Below are positions 24,151 through 32,394 of a stretch of 64,000 bases of DNA, piece after piece. The DNA comes from an uncultured Flavobacteriaceae bacterium. GTDB lineage: Bacteria > Bacteroidota > Bacteroidia > Flavobacteriales > Flavobacteriaceae. The stretch covers positions 21,433 through 85,432 of the forward strand of contig CANLQD010000014.1 in assembly GCA_947493175.1 (NCBI GenBank), read 5' to 3'. Positions within the stretch are counted from its first letter, which is position 1; each line of letters begins with the position of its first letter. A program made the translations under genes and the position numbers. A model generated the notes under the pieces. It worked only from the letters and a program-made list of their open reading frames with translations. It ran no database searches and was not told the origin of the DNA.

Positions 24151-25212
24151 TTATCTCGGAATTTCGACCGATTCGGTAATCATCTTCACGACGCTTTCGG
24201 TGGTCATTCCTTCCATTTCGCGCTCGGGAGTCAAGATGACCCGGTGGTTCAAAACAGGTACTAGTGCTCGTTTAACGTCTTCTGGAATCACAAAATCACG
24301 TCCGTTGATAGCCGCAAAGGCTTTCGCGGCGTTCAGCGTAGCAATCGAGGCCCTTGGGGAACCACCGAGATACAAGTGTGGGTGATTACGTGTTTTCGTG
24401 ATGATGTCTGCGATATAACGAACAATTTTTTCCTCCACCAAAATGTCTTGAATTTTGGCACGAAACTCGTTCAATTGTTTGGGAGAAAGCACGTTGCCGA
24501 TCTGTTCCTGTGGCTTTTTGCCTTTTCGTTCGTGGTGTGTCTGAATAATTTGCACTTCTTCTTCAATAGACGGGTAGTCGACCTTGATCTTAAAAAGAAA
24601 ACGGTCTAACTGTGCTTCGGGCAGGGCATAGGTGCCTTCTTGTTCAATGGGGTTTTGGGTAGCCAAAACCATGAAAGGAGCCTCCATGGGGTAGGTGGTG
24701 CCATCCATAGTCACTTGGCGTTCTTCCATGGTTTCGAACATGGCGGCCTGTGTCTTGGCGGGGGCGCGATTGATCTCATCAATGAGAATAATATTCGAAA
24801 ATATAGGTCCCTTCTTAAATTCAAATTCTGAATCTTTTACATTAAAGATGGAGGTGCCCAAAATATCACTAGGCATTAAATCAGGAGTAAATTGAATACG
24901 GCTAAATCCTGTTTTCAAGGTTTTGGCGAACAGTTTGGCGGTAATCGTCTTTGCGATACCGGGAACCCCTTCTATCAATACATGCCCATCGACCAAAAGG
25001 GAAACAATCAACAACTCAATAAAGTTTTCTTGACCCACGATTACCTTGGCAAGTTCCTTCTTTATATCGGCCACGGCGTTTTTGAGTCCGTCGAGAGGAA
25101 TCCGATTGTCAAAATTTAGGTCACCGTTCCCGGCTTTCGTTTCTTCGGTGGGGGTATTGCTTTCCTGTGGGAGTTGTTGTTCTTCTTCAGGGTTGTTATC
25201 GGGCGTTTCCAT
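24151..25212 (-). CDS. MoxR family AAA+ ATPase
   Basis: A 353-residue AAA_3 (MoxR) ATPase. An acidic, glutamine-rich leader (1-35) precedes the core; Walker A is GVPGIAKT (82-89, unusual A-K for G-K), Walker B is IDEINRAP (144-151), and an 'LATQNPIEQEGTYALPEAQ' sensor 1 region follows. MoxR proteins are chaperone-like ATPases working with VWA or DUF58 partners. The start overlaps the end of the DUF4350 gene by 17 nt, and the stop is 2 bp from the DUF58 start, so translation is probably coupled. Confidence 0.94.
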   Translation of the reverse strand: METPDNNPEEEQQLPQESNTPTEETKAGNGDLNFDNRIPLDGLKNAVADIKKELAKVIVGQENFIELLIVSLLVDGHVLIEGVPGIAKTITAKLFAKTLKTGFSRIQFTPDLMPSDILGTSIFNVKDSEFEFKKGPIFSNIILIDEINRAPAKTQAAMFETMEERQVTMDGTTYPMEAPFMVLATQNPIEQEGTYALPEAQLDRFLFKIKVDYPSIEEEVQIIQTHHERKGKKPQEQIGNVLSPKQLNEFRAKIQDILVEEKIVRYIADIITKTRNHPHLYLGGSPRASIATLNAAKAFAAINGRDFVIPEDVKRALVPVLNHRVILTPEREMEGMTTESVVKMITESVEIPR

Positions 25213-26410
25213 CTGCTCTTTTTTTAAATTGTTCTATGGATGTGTTCAGTTTTTTTAGTTCATTATCCGTAACGGTCTGTTGATTGCGTAACCTTTCGAA
25301 AAAATCGAAAAGGGTGGTCACCTCTTCGACGCTATGGGAACTTCTAGCAGCAAGGTTTCTATAAAAATCGCCTTCCCGTTCAATAGTTCCTAGATAAAAG
25401 TGAGACCGTACGTATTCCAAGAAATATTCGATCTTATGTTCGGCAATCTGTTTTTGCTCCTGCTTTTCGTAGTACATATCGGCTATGGTACGTGTAAAGG
25501 CCAAGGTCTGATTTTTTAGGGGTACCACGACAGGTATTGACCTTTGTTTTCGTTTGCCTTCAAAGAGGATGTAGATCAACGCCCCTATCAAAGCCAAGTA
25601 ATAGGCCCATTTTAAAGACTTGTTGTTCAGGAATATGTACATGGGGGAACTATAGAACGACTTTCCATCCTTGTAGTAAGTATCCATTAAGAGGGTAGTA
25701 TCCGATGGAATGTATGACAGTAGACCGGCCGTATAATTTCGATTGTCATCCTTCAATAAAAAATAGTTGGTTACTGCTTTGGGAAAAGTAGTTAGAATAA
25801 TACTGCCTTGTCCAAAATCCCTTTGTACCGTGCTAAGAAACGTATTCCCATCCTCATCTGAAAGGTCTTGAACCGTACCCAGAACCTTTGTCCCCACCGT
25901 ATCGATTTCATGAAAATGGGCGATGTAGTTGTCTTTCTTAAAGATATAGGGCATTTTTGATTGCAAGCTGGGGTGTACCATACGGTACCCAAAACCACTT
26001 TCGTCGTTCAGTCCGGCATACGCATTTCTAGTATCCAGACCCAAGGTGTCGAGTAGCTTGGTTTCAAAGCTGCCAGAGGCAATAAAGAGGGTGTTGCCCT
26101 TTGCCGTCCAGTTTAACAAAGCATTGAGTTCGGTTTCATTAAAAGTAATGGCAGAATTCGCAAAAAAATAAGTGCCTTTGCTTTTGGTATTATTTTCGAG
26201 ATATTCGTAAGGTGGAATGCTGATCTGCCTTGTATCTGCAAAAATATCGGCTACAAGGTCATTGAATACCTTGGTGCCGTACGGAATTTTGTGCTGTGCC
26301 ACATAAGAAGGGAACCAATTTAATTTTTTAGGTTGGTTGTACTGTAGTACCAGAAGCAACACAATGGTAAGCACCGCAATCAGTAGATAAATACCGCCTT
26401 TTTTACGCAT
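25196..26410 (-). CDS. DUF4350 domain membrane protein
   Basis: A 404-residue protein starting at ATG 26410, which overlaps the DUF4129 stop by 8 nt (ATGCGTAA); the longer frame to 26506 would overlap that gene by about 100 nt. One helix at about residues 6-25, an extracytoplasmic DUF4350 domain ('NTLFIASGSFETKLLDTLG', 'GSIILTTFPKAVTNYFLL'), a second helix at about 265-285 and a cytoplasmic C-terminal coil. DUF4350 proteins occur almost always beside MoxR and DUF4129 genes, as here. Function unknown. Confidence 0.87.
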   Translation of the reverse strand: MRKKGGIYLLIAVLTIVLLLVLQYNQPKKLNWFPSYVAQHKIPYGTKVFNDLVADIFADTRQISIPPYEYLENNTKSKGTYFFANSAITFNETELNALLNWTAKGNTLFIASGSFETKLLDTLGLDTRNAYAGLNDESGFGYRMVHPSLQSKMPYIFKKDNYIAHFHEIDTVGTKVLGTVQDLSDEDGNTFLSTVQRDFGQGSIILTTFPKAVTNYFLLKDDNRNYTAGLLSYIPSDTTLLMDTYYKDGKSFYSSPMYIFLNNKSLKWAYYLALIGALIYILFEGKRKQRSIPVVVPLKNQTLAFTRTIADMYYEKQEQKQIAEHKIEYFLEYVRSHFYLGTIEREGDFYRNLAARSSHSVEEVTTLFDFFERLRNQQTVTDNELKKLNTSIEQFKKRADGNAR

Positions 26411-27137
26411 GCCGTTCCAATGTTTTTTGTAGGTGAATAAAGGCGCGTTCGGCTTGTTGGTATTTGGCTTTGTCCAATGCAAAGCTACCGTACCAGATAT
26501 AATCATAGAGGCGTGTAATGGTCTTAAAGGGACCTTTCAATTCTTGGGTCCTCAGTTCTTTTAAATAGTCATCGTTTGTTTTTTGCAACTGCCAGTCGAT
26601 CAACTCCTGGTCACTCATTTTTTGAAGTAAGAACAGATAGTAATATCGGATGGCGAGGCGGTAATCATTGTCGGCCAAGGCTTTGCGTATCAAGGCTTGA
26701 ATATCTTCGTTCCTGATAAGGTGTTCTTCTTCTGAAAGTGCTACGGTACTGCTATCTTTTTTTGCTTGCCGCATCGCATTGGCGTTCACTTTTAGGAAAA
26801 ATTTGATAAGGATAAAAATTAAGATTCCCAGCAGCAAATAAGGAACGACTCGTAAAAACGTTGCCAGAAAGCCCACGGCTTTTTCCGCACCGAAAATCCA
26901 TTCGAAAAATCGAAGGAACAGATTCCCCAGCCAATCCATGAAATCATCCCAAATAGTACGTTCGGTCTTAACGACCTCATAATCGAAGTCAGGGTCGTTT
27001 CGATAGCTTTCCAACTGTTCCTTGTCAATTTCAACCACCTCTAGCGGGGCTTCATCGTAGTTTAGGGGAACACTATCTTGACTCCATGCTTGACCGAGAC
27101 ATCCACAAAAAAGTAGGGTAAGAATTACCTTGTGCAT
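26403..27137 (-). CDS. DUF4129 domain membrane protein
   Basis: A 244-residue protein with a signal peptide (MHKVILTLLFCGCLGQAWSQ), an acidic exported segment, two adjacent helices near 80-115 ('VVPYLLLGILIFILIKFFL') and a C-terminal DUF4129 domain rich in tyrosine ('YRLAIRYYYLFLLQKMSDQ', 'YDYIWYG'). DUF4129 is associated with transglutaminase-like or MoxR clusters. It lies 2 bp behind the preceding membrane-protein gene and overlaps DUF4350 by 8 nt. Confidence 0.85.
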   Translation of the reverse strand: MHKVILTLLFCGCLGQAWSQDSVPLNYDEAPLEVVEIDKEQLESYRNDPDFDYEVVKTERTIWDDFMDWLGNLFLRFFEWIFGAEKAVGFLATFLRVVPYLLLGILIFILIKFFLKVNANAMRQAKKDSSTVALSEEEHLIRNEDIQALIRKALADNDYRLAIRYYYLFLLQKMSDQELIDWQLQKTNDDYLKELRTQELKGPFKTITRLYDYIWYGSFALDKAKYQQAERAFIHLQKTLERHA

Positions 27138-27139
27138 GA

Positions 27140-28027
27140 TTAGTTTTCAGGGTTTTGACCAAGATTTTGAATGCGTTCGTAGGTTCCTGTGAAATTTTTC
27201 TTTTCGTTGAGGTTAAAATAAATCAGGGCCCCTGCCACCAGCGATATGATATTCAGCATAAATTGCGCTATGGTGCTAATAACGTTCAACAGAATATAGA
27301 TAGGGTCTTTGAAGACATCCATGATGCTTTCAGCATCCATTTCCCCACTAAAAACACCCATCTTCAGATAGTTGTAAATGGTGGTTGGCAATGCAAAGGC
27401 ATACCCTGCAATTCCAACAATAATTGCCACTATGACAAGGGTCGCAAAGGTCATCCACCATTCATCCTTTACCAGGTTAAAACTATCCCCATAGGCATCT
27501 ACGGCTCCCTTCTGATCAAAAACCAGAACTCCAAATGCAAGTGATAGGGGTACCCAGAGATAAACTGCAGGAAAACAACAAACAACAAATCCGGCAATTA
27601 ATGAAATGGCGACCAAAAAGATAAGCCCAATAAAGGAAGGCAGGGTCGCATATACATCGCTTCGAATGGCATCATAATTTATTTGTCCTCTGCCGACGGT
27701 ATAGGATTTAATATAGTGTAAAACTGTAGATTGTGAGACGGCATACACGATCAATAGGTTGATGGCATAAAATAGCATGAGGCCTATGATCAAGAATCCG
27801 TCAGTTGCCTCGGGATCATATGATTGTAAAATGAGGTTGAATTGGTTTCCTGCATAATACATGTAGAGCACCAAGGCAATGACCATTACCAACAAATAAG
27901 GGCCAACGATCTTAAAAAAAACTCCGAAGAATGTTTTGAATTCACTTCGCATGAAGGCAAAGGTATCTGAGAGAATATCACCAAGCTCGCGTTGTTTTTT
28001 AAATTCAATATAGTTGTCGTTGGTCAT
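27140..28027 (-). CDS. Polytopic membrane protein of the MoxR/DUF58 operon
   Basis: A 295-residue protein with about six membrane helices after a polar N-terminus ('IEFKKQRELGDILSDTFAFM'). The N-terminal 'LGDILSDTFAFMRSEFKTFF' and overall layout resemble DUF4013 or glycerophosphodiester-phosphodiesterase membrane-domain proteins. It overlaps the SpoIIM-like gene by 4 nt (ATGA). The family is regularly found at this position of the flavobacterial operon; its function is unknown. Confidence 0.82.
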   Translation of the reverse strand: MTNDNYIEFKKQRELGDILSDTFAFMRSEFKTFFGVFFKIVGPYLLVMVIALVLYMYYAGNQFNLILQSYDPEATDGFLIIGLMLFYAINLLIVYAVSQSTVLHYIKSYTVGRGQINYDAIRSDVYATLPSFIGLIFLVAISLIAGFVVCCFPAVYLWVPLSLAFGVLVFDQKGAVDAYGDSFNLVKDEWWMTFATLVIVAIIVGIAGYAFALPTTIYNYLKMGVFSGEMDAESIMDVFKDPIYILLNVISTIAQFMLNIISLVAGALIYFNLNEKKNFTGTYERIQNLGQNPEN

Positions 28028-28983
28028 AGGGTGGTTTTTTTATGTAGTTGACGGGGGTAAATAACGTAATAGAATAAAATGAGAGCCAGGGATGCTGCAA
28101 TAATCAAAATGGCCAACCAATCGGGCATTTCGGTATGGCGGGTGACAAAGCCTTCCAAGAAACCGGCCACGATAAAGAACGGAACGGTGCTGAGCATTAT
28201 TTTTAACCCGTTGATCACTCCGCGTCTAAAAGATTCCAATCTTGAATAGGTTCCCGGGAACAACATTCCGTTGGCGAGCACGAGTCCGGCACAACCCGCG
28301 ACGATGATTACTGAAATTTCAATGGTACCGTGAATCCAAATAGTTCGTGCCGATTCCCAGAACAATCCTTTATCGTAAAAAAAGTATTGAAAACTTCCGA
28401 GCATAATAGCGTTGGACATCATAATGTATAAAGTTCCGATGCCGAAAAGAATACCAAAGGCAAAGGCAAGAAGGGCAACACGAATGTTATTGATGGTGAT
28501 GCCTAGCGACATATTGAATTCCCCCATTTGCTTATAAACCGCCATTGGGTCATTATTTTCGATATTTTCAAGCGTCATGTTCACGTAGCCGTCTCCCAAA
28601 ATAGATCGAACAAAGTTACCTTCATTGGCCGAGGAGAATACCCCTACCGATGTAAAAAAGACGAACACAAGAAAGGCGATCAGCAGTTCGCGCTGATGAT
28701 GAAAAAATAGGGTAGGAAACTCAGTTTTCCAAAAGCTGATAATCCTATTTTTTGACTCTTTTTTGGTTTTGTATATTTTCTGATGGGCCTGGGAAGCCAG
28801 TGAATTTAGATATGCTTCCGTATTGCTTTTTGGATAGAAGGTCTTGGCGTAGCTGAGGTGGTCGGTAATTTCAATATAAAGGTCGGACAATACATCGGGA
28901 GCTATCTTCGTTCTGTTGGAGAGCGCACTTTCAAAAGTGGCCCATTTATCTTTATTTTGCTTGACGAAGGCAGCTTCGCGCAT
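28024..28983 (-). CDS. SpoIIM-like (stage II sporulation protein M) membrane protein
   Basis: A 319-residue protein: a soluble N-terminal part of about 100 residues, a helix near 105-120 ('LLIAFLVFVFFTSVGVF'), an extracytoplasmic loop, then four or five helices including 'NIRVALLAFAFGILFGIGTLYIMM' and 'IWIHGTIEISVIIVAGCAGLVLA', the hallmark of SpoIIM proteins. In non-sporulators the family accompanies RDD and MoxR genes. It is the first gene of the seven-gene minus-strand run and diverges from the RDD gene with only 33 bp between starts. Confidence 0.9.
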   Translation of the reverse strand: MREAAFVKQNKDKWATFESALSNRTKIAPDVLSDLYIEITDHLSYAKTFYPKSNTEAYLNSLASQAHQKIYKTKKESKNRIISFWKTEFPTLFFHHQRELLIAFLVFVFFTSVGVFSSANEGNFVRSILGDGYVNMTLENIENNDPMAVYKQMGEFNMSLGITINNIRVALLAFAFGILFGIGTLYIMMSNAIMLGSFQYFFYDKGLFWESARTIWIHGTIEISVIIVAGCAGLVLANGMLFPGTYSRLESFRRGVINGLKIMLSTVPFFIVAGFLEGFVTRHTEMPDWLAILIIAASLALILFYYVIYPRQLHKKTTL

Positions 28984-29016
28984 TTCAAATTTGGTTTATA
29001 CCAAAGAAACAAAACT

Positions 29017-29733
29017 ATGGAACAATTTCAAATAGAAACTGCCCAAAATATAAGCATTGATCAGAACACGGCCCATTTGGGAGACCGCATGCTTGCTTAT
29101 ATTATCGATAGTTTCGTCATCGGTGTTTACATTATTCTTATCATAGTTTTGTTGGTCTCAATGGATGTAGATCCCGGCGATCAATGGGCGCTCTATTTGG
29201 TATTGAACCTTCCTGCCTTTCTATATTATGTACTCTTGGAAACCTTTATGAACGGAAAGACCATAGGGAAAAGCCTTATGAATATACGGGTAGTGAAACT
29301 CGATGGTTCCAAACCAAATTTTGCCAGTTATTTTGTACGATGGATTTTACGGATCGTAGACGTTTTGCTAACCTCGGGCGGACTTGCCGTGCTGACTATT
29401 TTGGTACGGGGAAAAGGACAGCGCATTGGTGATATGGCAGCGGGAACAACGGTTATTAGCGAAAAAAGGCGGGTAAGTCTAAAGGATACACTTTTGAGGG
29501 AACTCCCGGTCGACTATCAAGCTAAATTTCCTCAGGTCACTATTTTCAAGGATGCCGAAATACAGACCATTAAAGAGCTTTATGACCGTGCGAAACGCAA
29601 CGGCGACCACCAGGTAATTATTTCCCTTAGTGACCAAATTAAAAAAGTTACCCAGATTGTTACCGATATGAAACCGATTGATTTTGTGGATATCGTAATC
29701 AAGGATTATAACTTCTATACCCAGCAGCTGTAG
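29017..29733 (+). CDS. RDD family membrane protein
   Basis: A 238-residue protein starting at ATG 29017 ('MEQFQIETAQNISID'); the frame continues upstream but into the SpoIIM gene. The RDD domain (about 20-140) shows 'LGDRMLAYIIDSFVIGVYI' with the R and D residues, 'NGKTIGKSLMNIRVVKLDG' and 'GQRIGDMAAGTTVI'. The C-terminal 80 residues are cytoplasmic and charged. RDD proteins are putative ion or solute transporters. It is the divergent partner of the SpoIIM/MoxR operon. Confidence 0.9.
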   Translation: MEQFQIETAQNISIDQNTAHLGDRMLAYIIDSFVIGVYIILIIVLLVSMDVDPGDQWALYLVLNLPAFLYYVLLETFMNGKTIGKSLMNIRVVKLDGSKPNFASYFVRWILRIVDVLLTSGGLAVLTILVRGKGQRIGDMAAGTTVISEKRRVSLKDTLLRELPVDYQAKFPQVTIFKDAEIQTIKELYDRAKRNGDHQVIISLSDQIKKVTQIVTDMKPIDFVDIVIKDYNFYTQQL

Positions 29734-29909
29734 AAAAGTCCGGTTCAAATTTAAGCCTAAATGCAAAGAAAACATGTAACACTACTACGAAGTGTAGACG
29801 CTAGTTCGTATGGTTGTAATCATGCATCAATGTGCCTTGTATGGAAATTACCATTCTCTAAGTCCATATTCGATGGCGGAGAAACACTAACCGCTACTAA
29901 AGTTAACCT

Positions 29910-30521
29910 ATGTTCTATTTCATAATCGATATTCTGGGTACGGTGGCCTTTGCTATTTCAGGAGTGATGGTGGCAATGGAAAAGAAGTTAGATCTTTTTG
30001 GGGTATTCATTGTTGCTTTTGTGACAGCCGTCGGGGGTGGTACATTAAGAGACTTATTGATCGGGTCTACACCCGTGGTTTGGTTACAGCAACCGGTATA
30101 TCTACTCACCATTTCCGGAACCGTGGTTTTTGCTATCTTATTTTTTAATAAACTAAAATACTTGCGCACTTCTTTGTTTCTATTCGATACCATTGGTATT
30201 GGCCTTTATACCATGGTCGGTATCGAAAAGGGGTTGGCCGTGAGTTTGTCACCCATGATGTGTGTAGCCCTGGGAACGATCACCGCCAGTTTTGGAGGTG
30301 TTATACGTGATATTCTTTGCAACGAAATTCCGGTGATTTTTCGAAAGGAGATTTATGCGACCGCCTGTATCCTAGGGGGAGCAAGCTACTTCCTGTTCAA
30401 AGAGTTGCCCATTGATATCGCTTATGCGTATTTGGGCGCTATTATAACCATTATCATCATTCGTTTGCTTGCGGTCAGGTTTCATATTGCATTGCCAAAT
30501 ATCTATAGGAACGGGAGGTGA
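29910..30521 (+). CDS. TRIC-type cation channel family protein (YadS/YicG, UPF0126)
   Basis: A 203-residue seven-helix membrane protein with the two internal repeats of the family, each with a glycine-rich kink: 'VGGGTLRDLLIG' and 'FGGVIRDILCNE'. Prokaryotic TRIC homologues form trimeric cation channels; physiological role in bacteria is unclear. Length is typical. It is a single gene with no close co-directional neighbour. Confidence 0.92.
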   Translation: MFYFIIDILGTVAFAISGVMVAMEKKLDLFGVFIVAFVTAVGGGTLRDLLIGSTPVVWLQQPVYLLTISGTVVFAILFFNKLKYLRTSLFLFDTIGIGLYTMVGIEKGLAVSLSPMMCVALGTITASFGGVIRDILCNEIPVIFRKEIYATACILGGASYFLFKELPIDIAYAYLGAIITIIIIRLLAVRFHIALPNIYRNGR

Positions 30522-30946
30522 TCCGAGTTCAAGTTCAAGTACAAACTCAAGCTCAAAAAAACAAAAGAAGGAATATGAACGCTAAATGAACGATTAGGGG
30601 AGTCTAAAAATTGAACCCTAGATGCTTCTAGCTTTCGTAAGTTAGAAATTGTCTTTCCCTAGCTCTGGGGGTAAATGATTTCCTAGAACCTTCTTGTTTC
30701 TAAAATTTTTTCCCTTTCTGCGTTTTGAAAAAAATAGGTAGTTGGGTTCATCCTTTATTAACCTTGTTCGGCTTTTTACCATTCTCGAAAAAGTTTGTTG
30801 GACACGAATTGTACGAGTTTTTACAGATGATACAATTCCTGTCTTAGTAGAATGAAAAGCATATAAATACTAGAAGGCATTGGATTCGGAAGTTTGGAAA
30901 ACCAATTAACATACATCTCGTTCCTAAACCTTGAACCTTAAACCTT
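30522..30946. other. 425-bp intergenic region with hexamer and heptamer repeats
   Basis: Both flanking genes end here. It holds a hexanucleotide repeat (30528-30557) immediately after the TRIC stop codon and a heptanucleotide repeat (30922-30949) running into the cyclophilin stop codon. The central 360 bp is AT-rich with no ORF, hairpin-T-run or RNA gene that I can support. Confidence 0.5.
30528..30557. repeat. Hexanucleotide tandem repeat TTCAAG-like, five units
   Basis: The units are TTCAAG, TTCAAG, TACAAA, CTCAAG and CTCAAA. The array begins 7 nt after the TRIC channel stop codon. A near-identical array forms the 3' end of mazG at 47743-47767. Confidence 0.8.
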
Positions 30947-30949
30947 CTA
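30922..30949. repeat. Heptanucleotide tandem repeat CCTTRAA-like, four units
   Basis: The units are TCCTAAA, CCTTGAA, CCTTAAA and CCTTCTA. The last unit contains the TAG stop codon of the cyclophilin gene on the minus strand. Confidence 0.7.
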
Positions 30950-31672
30950 CTGTAGCACCTCCACTTTTTCGATATAAATGTTTTGAAAAGGCCAATCGCC
31001 TTTGCCTACGGGTTGTTGATTAATTTTATCAACAATATCCATGCCCTGTATTACTTTTCCGAACGGGGTATAGTCCCCATCTAAATGATAGGATCCGGGG
31101 TCGGTCACGACAATAAAGAACTCATAGGGAGAAGCCAACATATGGGGGTTGTTTATCTCACTACTGGGAACCGATAGGGTTCCTCGGTGATGCTTATAGC
31201 CTTTTCGGGTATCGGGCGGAAGCAGGTAACGGCCAATTACTTTTCGTTTATTGGCGGTTTCCATATCGTCTGAATTACCTCCTTGAATAATGAAGTCCTT
31301 TACAACCCGGTGAAATTGGGTATCGTTAAAATAGCCTTGGCGTGCTAAATAAACAAAATTCGCCTTGTGATAGGGCACGTTGTCGTACAATTGCACTGTG
31401 AACGCACCTAGACTGGTCGTAATCTTCACTTTGTTTTCGGTTAGTCCTTTTTGGTATTCAAAGAAAAAATCAATCGCATTTTCCTCGGTGAGTTTAAAAG
31501 GTTCTTCCTCTTTTGGTTTCGTTTCAGGGACAGAATCTTTAAGTACGTTTTCAACTTGTACCGGGGCAGGCGTGTTTTGAGGTTGGTCTTTGCATCCTCC
31601 CAAAAAAAATAGTGGTATACTTGTAAGTAGCCCTATTTTGGTTTGAAAAAGTAGCAGCTTAACAGATTTCAT
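30947..31672 (-). CDS. Lipoprotein cyclophilin-type peptidyl-prolyl isomerase
   Basis: A 241-residue PPIase that speeds cis-trans isomerisation of X-Pro bonds in envelope proteins. Start ATG 31672 gives a lipoprotein signal ending in FFLGGC. After a proline/glutamate-rich linker the cyclophilin domain shows 'YKNVPYHKANFVYLARQGYF'-type spacing, with 'FHRVVKDFIIQGG', 'GTLSVPSSEINNPHMLAS' and 'FGKVIQGMDIVDKI'. The start codon lies 3 bp from that of the divergent NUDIX gene, so its promoter must lie within the NUDIX coding sequence. Confidence 0.88.
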   Translation of the reverse strand: MKSVKLLLFQTKIGLLTSIPLFFLGGCKDQPQNTPAPVQVENVLKDSVPETKPKEEEPFKLTEENAIDFFFEYQKGLTENKVKITTSLGAFTVQLYDNVPYHKANFVYLARQGYFNDTQFHRVVKDFIIQGGNSDDMETANKRKVIGRYLLPPDTRKGYKHHRGTLSVPSSEINNPHMLASPYEFFIVVTDPGSYHLDGDYTPFGKVIQGMDIVDKINQQPVGKGDWPFQNIYIEKVEVLQ

Positions 31673-31675
31673 ACA

Positions 31676-32317
31676 ATGGATTTTCAAGTATTTGCACAAC
31701 GAATCCCAAAAATAAAGAATCTACCGCTACCCGGGGAGGCGTCGCATTATAAAATGGCCCCGGAGTTTCGCTTGGAAGAGCTGAAAGCGCTTCGGGCAAA
31801 GAAACAACACCCTAAAAAAGCCGGGGTAATGGCCTTGTTTTATCCTGATAGCGAAGCACTTACCTGTTTATTGCTTATTTTACGAAGAACCTATAAAGGG
31901 GTACATAGCAATCAGGTGGCCTTTCCGGGCGGAAAAGCCGAGGTAGAAGATGTAAATCTCATGGCTACTGCACTTCGGGAGACCCATGAAGAAGTGGGGG
32001 TGCATCCTGAACAGATACAAGTCATTAAATCATTGAGTGAAGTCTATATTCCCCCCAGTAATTTTGAAGTACAACCTTTCCTGGGAATCAGTAATGAAGT
32101 GCTTTCTTTTGTCCCGCAGGAGAGTGAGGTGGCCGCCTTATTGGAAGTCCGGCTAACCGATTTTATCGATGATGCCAGCTTGTTCACCCAAAACTTGAGT
32201 ACTTCATATGCTAAGAATGTAGAAGTGCCGGCCTTTTTATTGAACGGCCATACCGTATGGGGCGCTACTGCGATGATGTTGAACGAAATCAAAGAGTTGC
32301 TAAGACACATATTATAA
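31676..32317 (+). CDS. NUDIX hydrolase, CoA-pyrophosphatase-like
   Basis: A 213-residue protein. The nudix box lies at 85-108 with GGKAEVED and RETHEEVG; the canonical first glutamate is replaced, as in NudL-type CoA pyrophosphatases, and the NudL-like 'LLLILRRTYKGVHSNQVAFPGG' precedes it. The likely reaction is cleavage of CoA or its derivatives to 4'-phosphopantetheine and 3',5'-ADP. The ATG at 31676 has only 3 bp before the divergent cyclophilin ATG. Confidence 0.88.
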   Translation: MDFQVFAQRIPKIKNLPLPGEASHYKMAPEFRLEELKALRAKKQHPKKAGVMALFYPDSEALTCLLLILRRTYKGVHSNQVAFPGGKAEVEDVNLMATALRETHEEVGVHPEQIQVIKSLSEVYIPPSNFEVQPFLGISNEVLSFVPQESEVAALLEVRLTDFIDDASLFTQNLSTSYAKNVEVPAFLLNGHTVWGATAMMLNEIKELLRHIL

Positions 32318-32394
32318 TCTGTGGGGGCATATCGATTTAGAGGGTGTCTCGCATTGGTAAAGGACCGCTTTGTATGTTCACAATACTGGTGTGG

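Noticed and set aside
26411..26506. Longer start of the DUF4350 gene
   Set aside because: It would overlap the DUF4129 gene by about 100 nt; ATG 26410 gives an 8-nt overlap and a proper first helix.
22820..29733. MoxR/DUF58 cluster as a novel defence system
   Set aside because: The gene set is a widely conserved flavobacterial operon and carries no nuclease or effector domain.
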